DNA of 64,000 nt from Acanthaster planci (Eukaryota > Echinodermata > Asteroidea > Valvatida > Acanthasteridae), in contig NW_019091368.1 in the NCBI RefSeq assembly GCF_001949145.1, forward strand, positions 2,923,220 to 2,987,219, in the 5' to 3' direction. Under the pieces are notes generated by a model. That model did not search any database. It had not been told where the DNA came from and worked only from the letters and a program-made list of their open reading frames with translations. Both the position numbers and the translations under genes were made by a program. Each line of letters starts with the position of its first letter. Position 1 is the stretch's first letter. This document shows positions 62,279 to 64,000 of this stretch, one piece after another.

Positions 62279-64000
62279 CTGTGTTAATCAAAGGGAAGAG
62301 GGGTTAAAGGTGTATTAACAGCTTGTGCGTTTGTGACAGCACCGCCCTAACAGGGGGAGGGAGTTAATTTGCCTTTAGGAGGTGGGTGCTCTGACAGGGG
62401 GAAACACACTCACATTTCATGAATTCAGAGATGATCGTTTTTCTTGGAAATATATACCAAACTATTTCGTTTCACATTTTTAAAAATCTACCACTCCAAA
62501 GAAATTCTTTCAGAGAAAAGGTCAGTGTCGTTTATTTAAGTGCTTCTTTTAAACGCTTTTGGGCAAATTATGACAAAGACAGGGTACCATGTCTGCCCAA
62601 CAGTTCTGCTTAGATGCCTTGAACAAGCTTTTTGCATGCTGCCCAGACTGCAAAATCCCTTTGACAATCCATAACAAACTACATGTACATGTATTTGGTA
62701 TGATCTTTTGCTTAAGTTGATTTTTTTTTCAACTGCCCCCAAGAGTAGTACCGGTACATGTATGATTGAGGCATGTCAGGTTTACCCTGCTCAAGCCCCC
62801 TGAAGGGGCAGTCGTGAGAGCCAGATCTGTGCAACTTTTCAGCCTGGAATTTCAATCACGCACTCGGCCAACTTGTATCAAGATGGAGGGAGGCAAGCTA
62901 AGTGCTGTCTGTGCCTTTCTATCGAACACTGATGAACTAGCCTGATAGGGATTGACCTTTTCCGAAAGTGAGCCCTACATTTAAGCAAGTCTACAAAACA
63001 AATTCCACACCCAGACAGTCCTTATTTTTCAATGACAAGCTGTAAATATTTACAAAGTCCTTGAAACTTTTCAATCAAAGACTTTTACCTCAGGAATGAC
63101 TGCTTAAGAACACATGTACAGTACATGTACATAAGTGTATCTTGGTGTACTGATAAACTGTATATCAGGTATTTTAAAGCAAAAATCTAATTAGAATTAC
63201 AGGCATAAAAAAAAATTACAAATGGGAAAAAATCTTGTACCCTTGAAAGAATTAAAGATTTTTTAAAATGCAGCTTGATCAAATTTTCTGCATCAAAATG
63301 AGCCAATCTACGGGTGCTTAATAAAACAAAAGGTTTTTACACAGCAAGCATTATTTCTGGGGAGAACAACGACTGGAATTATCCTGACAACACTACCCTT
63401 GCCTTTCAGTGATAACTCTTGCCGTCAGCTTTTTTTCCCCCCGACATTCGATCATTAAGAGGCAACGCTCTCTTGTAGCACCTCAAGGAAGAGAAGTTAC
63501 AAGACCTGCCAACACAATGCCAGCCATGTCGTGCGTGACTCCTTGGCCGTCTCAGCATTGTTTGCATTCACGTACCAAAGGACCAATCTGGGCAAAACTG
63601 ATGAGGTGCTCTTCTCCCACTCCTTCAGGCCCAACAAGCATGTAATTAGTTCGACACGAAGGCACGCTTGTCCAGGGAAGTACAGTACATACACTGTCAC
63701 CTGATCATAAAGCTTACCCTTTTCTTCTTTTTTTTTTCTTTCAAACCGTAGATTTTATTAAGTCTGCAAGGTTATTTATCCTTTTTTTACCATCCACGGA
63801 AAACCATATACTTGCTTCAATGGCAAACTGGCCATACACTCAATGAACATTCTAAAACTGCCAGTACAGTGCATGCCTTCAACTCAGGAAGTATCATGCA
63901 AATGGTTGCTTCCATGTTGTATTTTCTCATGAAGGATCAGTGCCAACATTTCTGCAGCAATGAAAGATAAAATTCTGTGACATTCACTGCATGGAACTCA
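62279..64000 (-). other. Sequence upstream of CTTNBP2 coding exon 1
   Basis: An acceptor-like site directly upstream of coding exon 1 suggests this is a 5' UTR intron, with the promoter beyond the window or unrecognised here. No gene was seen. Short TACATGTA stretches occur at 62683 and 63113. Confidence 0.5.

Overview
The window is eukaryotic: about 60% AT, multi-exon genes with GT/AG introns, foldback transposon remnants and a strong excess of the palindrome TACATGTA. The gene content and repeat style suggest a marine invertebrate deuterostome, most likely an echinoderm. The phylum is an inference.

One large gene on the minus strand occupies almost the whole window, from about 62.3 kb (first coding exon) to 5.1 kb (poly(A) signal). 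I could chain twenty coding exons with consistent reading phase at every junction. They encode a predicted protein of 1682 residues recognisable as cortactin-binding protein 2 (CTTNBP2). In order it has an N-terminal CortBP2 coiled coil (exons 1-4), a long Ser/Pro-rich linker with an SH3-binding PPPVPPNKP motif (exon 4), six ankyrin-type repeats (exons 5-9), a linker, a P-loop/AAA-like domain (exons 12-17) and a basic tail (exons 18-20). The N-terminal part resembles vertebrate CTTNBP2NL at least as much as CTTNBP2, so this looks like the single ancestral gene. Its P-loop is intact (GPAGTGKT), whereas as I remember it the mammalian protein has lost it.

The large introns hold the rest. Intron 18 (6.4-19.6 kb) carries three intronless class A GPCR genes on the opposite strand, in tandem at 8.15-9.29, 12.0-13.15 and 15.97-17.18 kb, plus a fragment of a further copy near 11.0 kb. 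The three are clearly paralogous. Copies 2 and 3 share a 119-base identical tract that suggests gene conversion, and all three have Gln in place of the TM6 toggle Trp. Intron 1 (41.0-62.2 kb) has no recognisable gene. It holds several foldback (MITE-like) elements, a TACATGTA-rich block and a dense cluster of GGATTA homeodomain-type sites near 58.2 kb.

The first 5.1 kb and the last 1.7 kb contain nothing I can identify as coding. No RNA gene, CRISPR array or intact transposase was seen.
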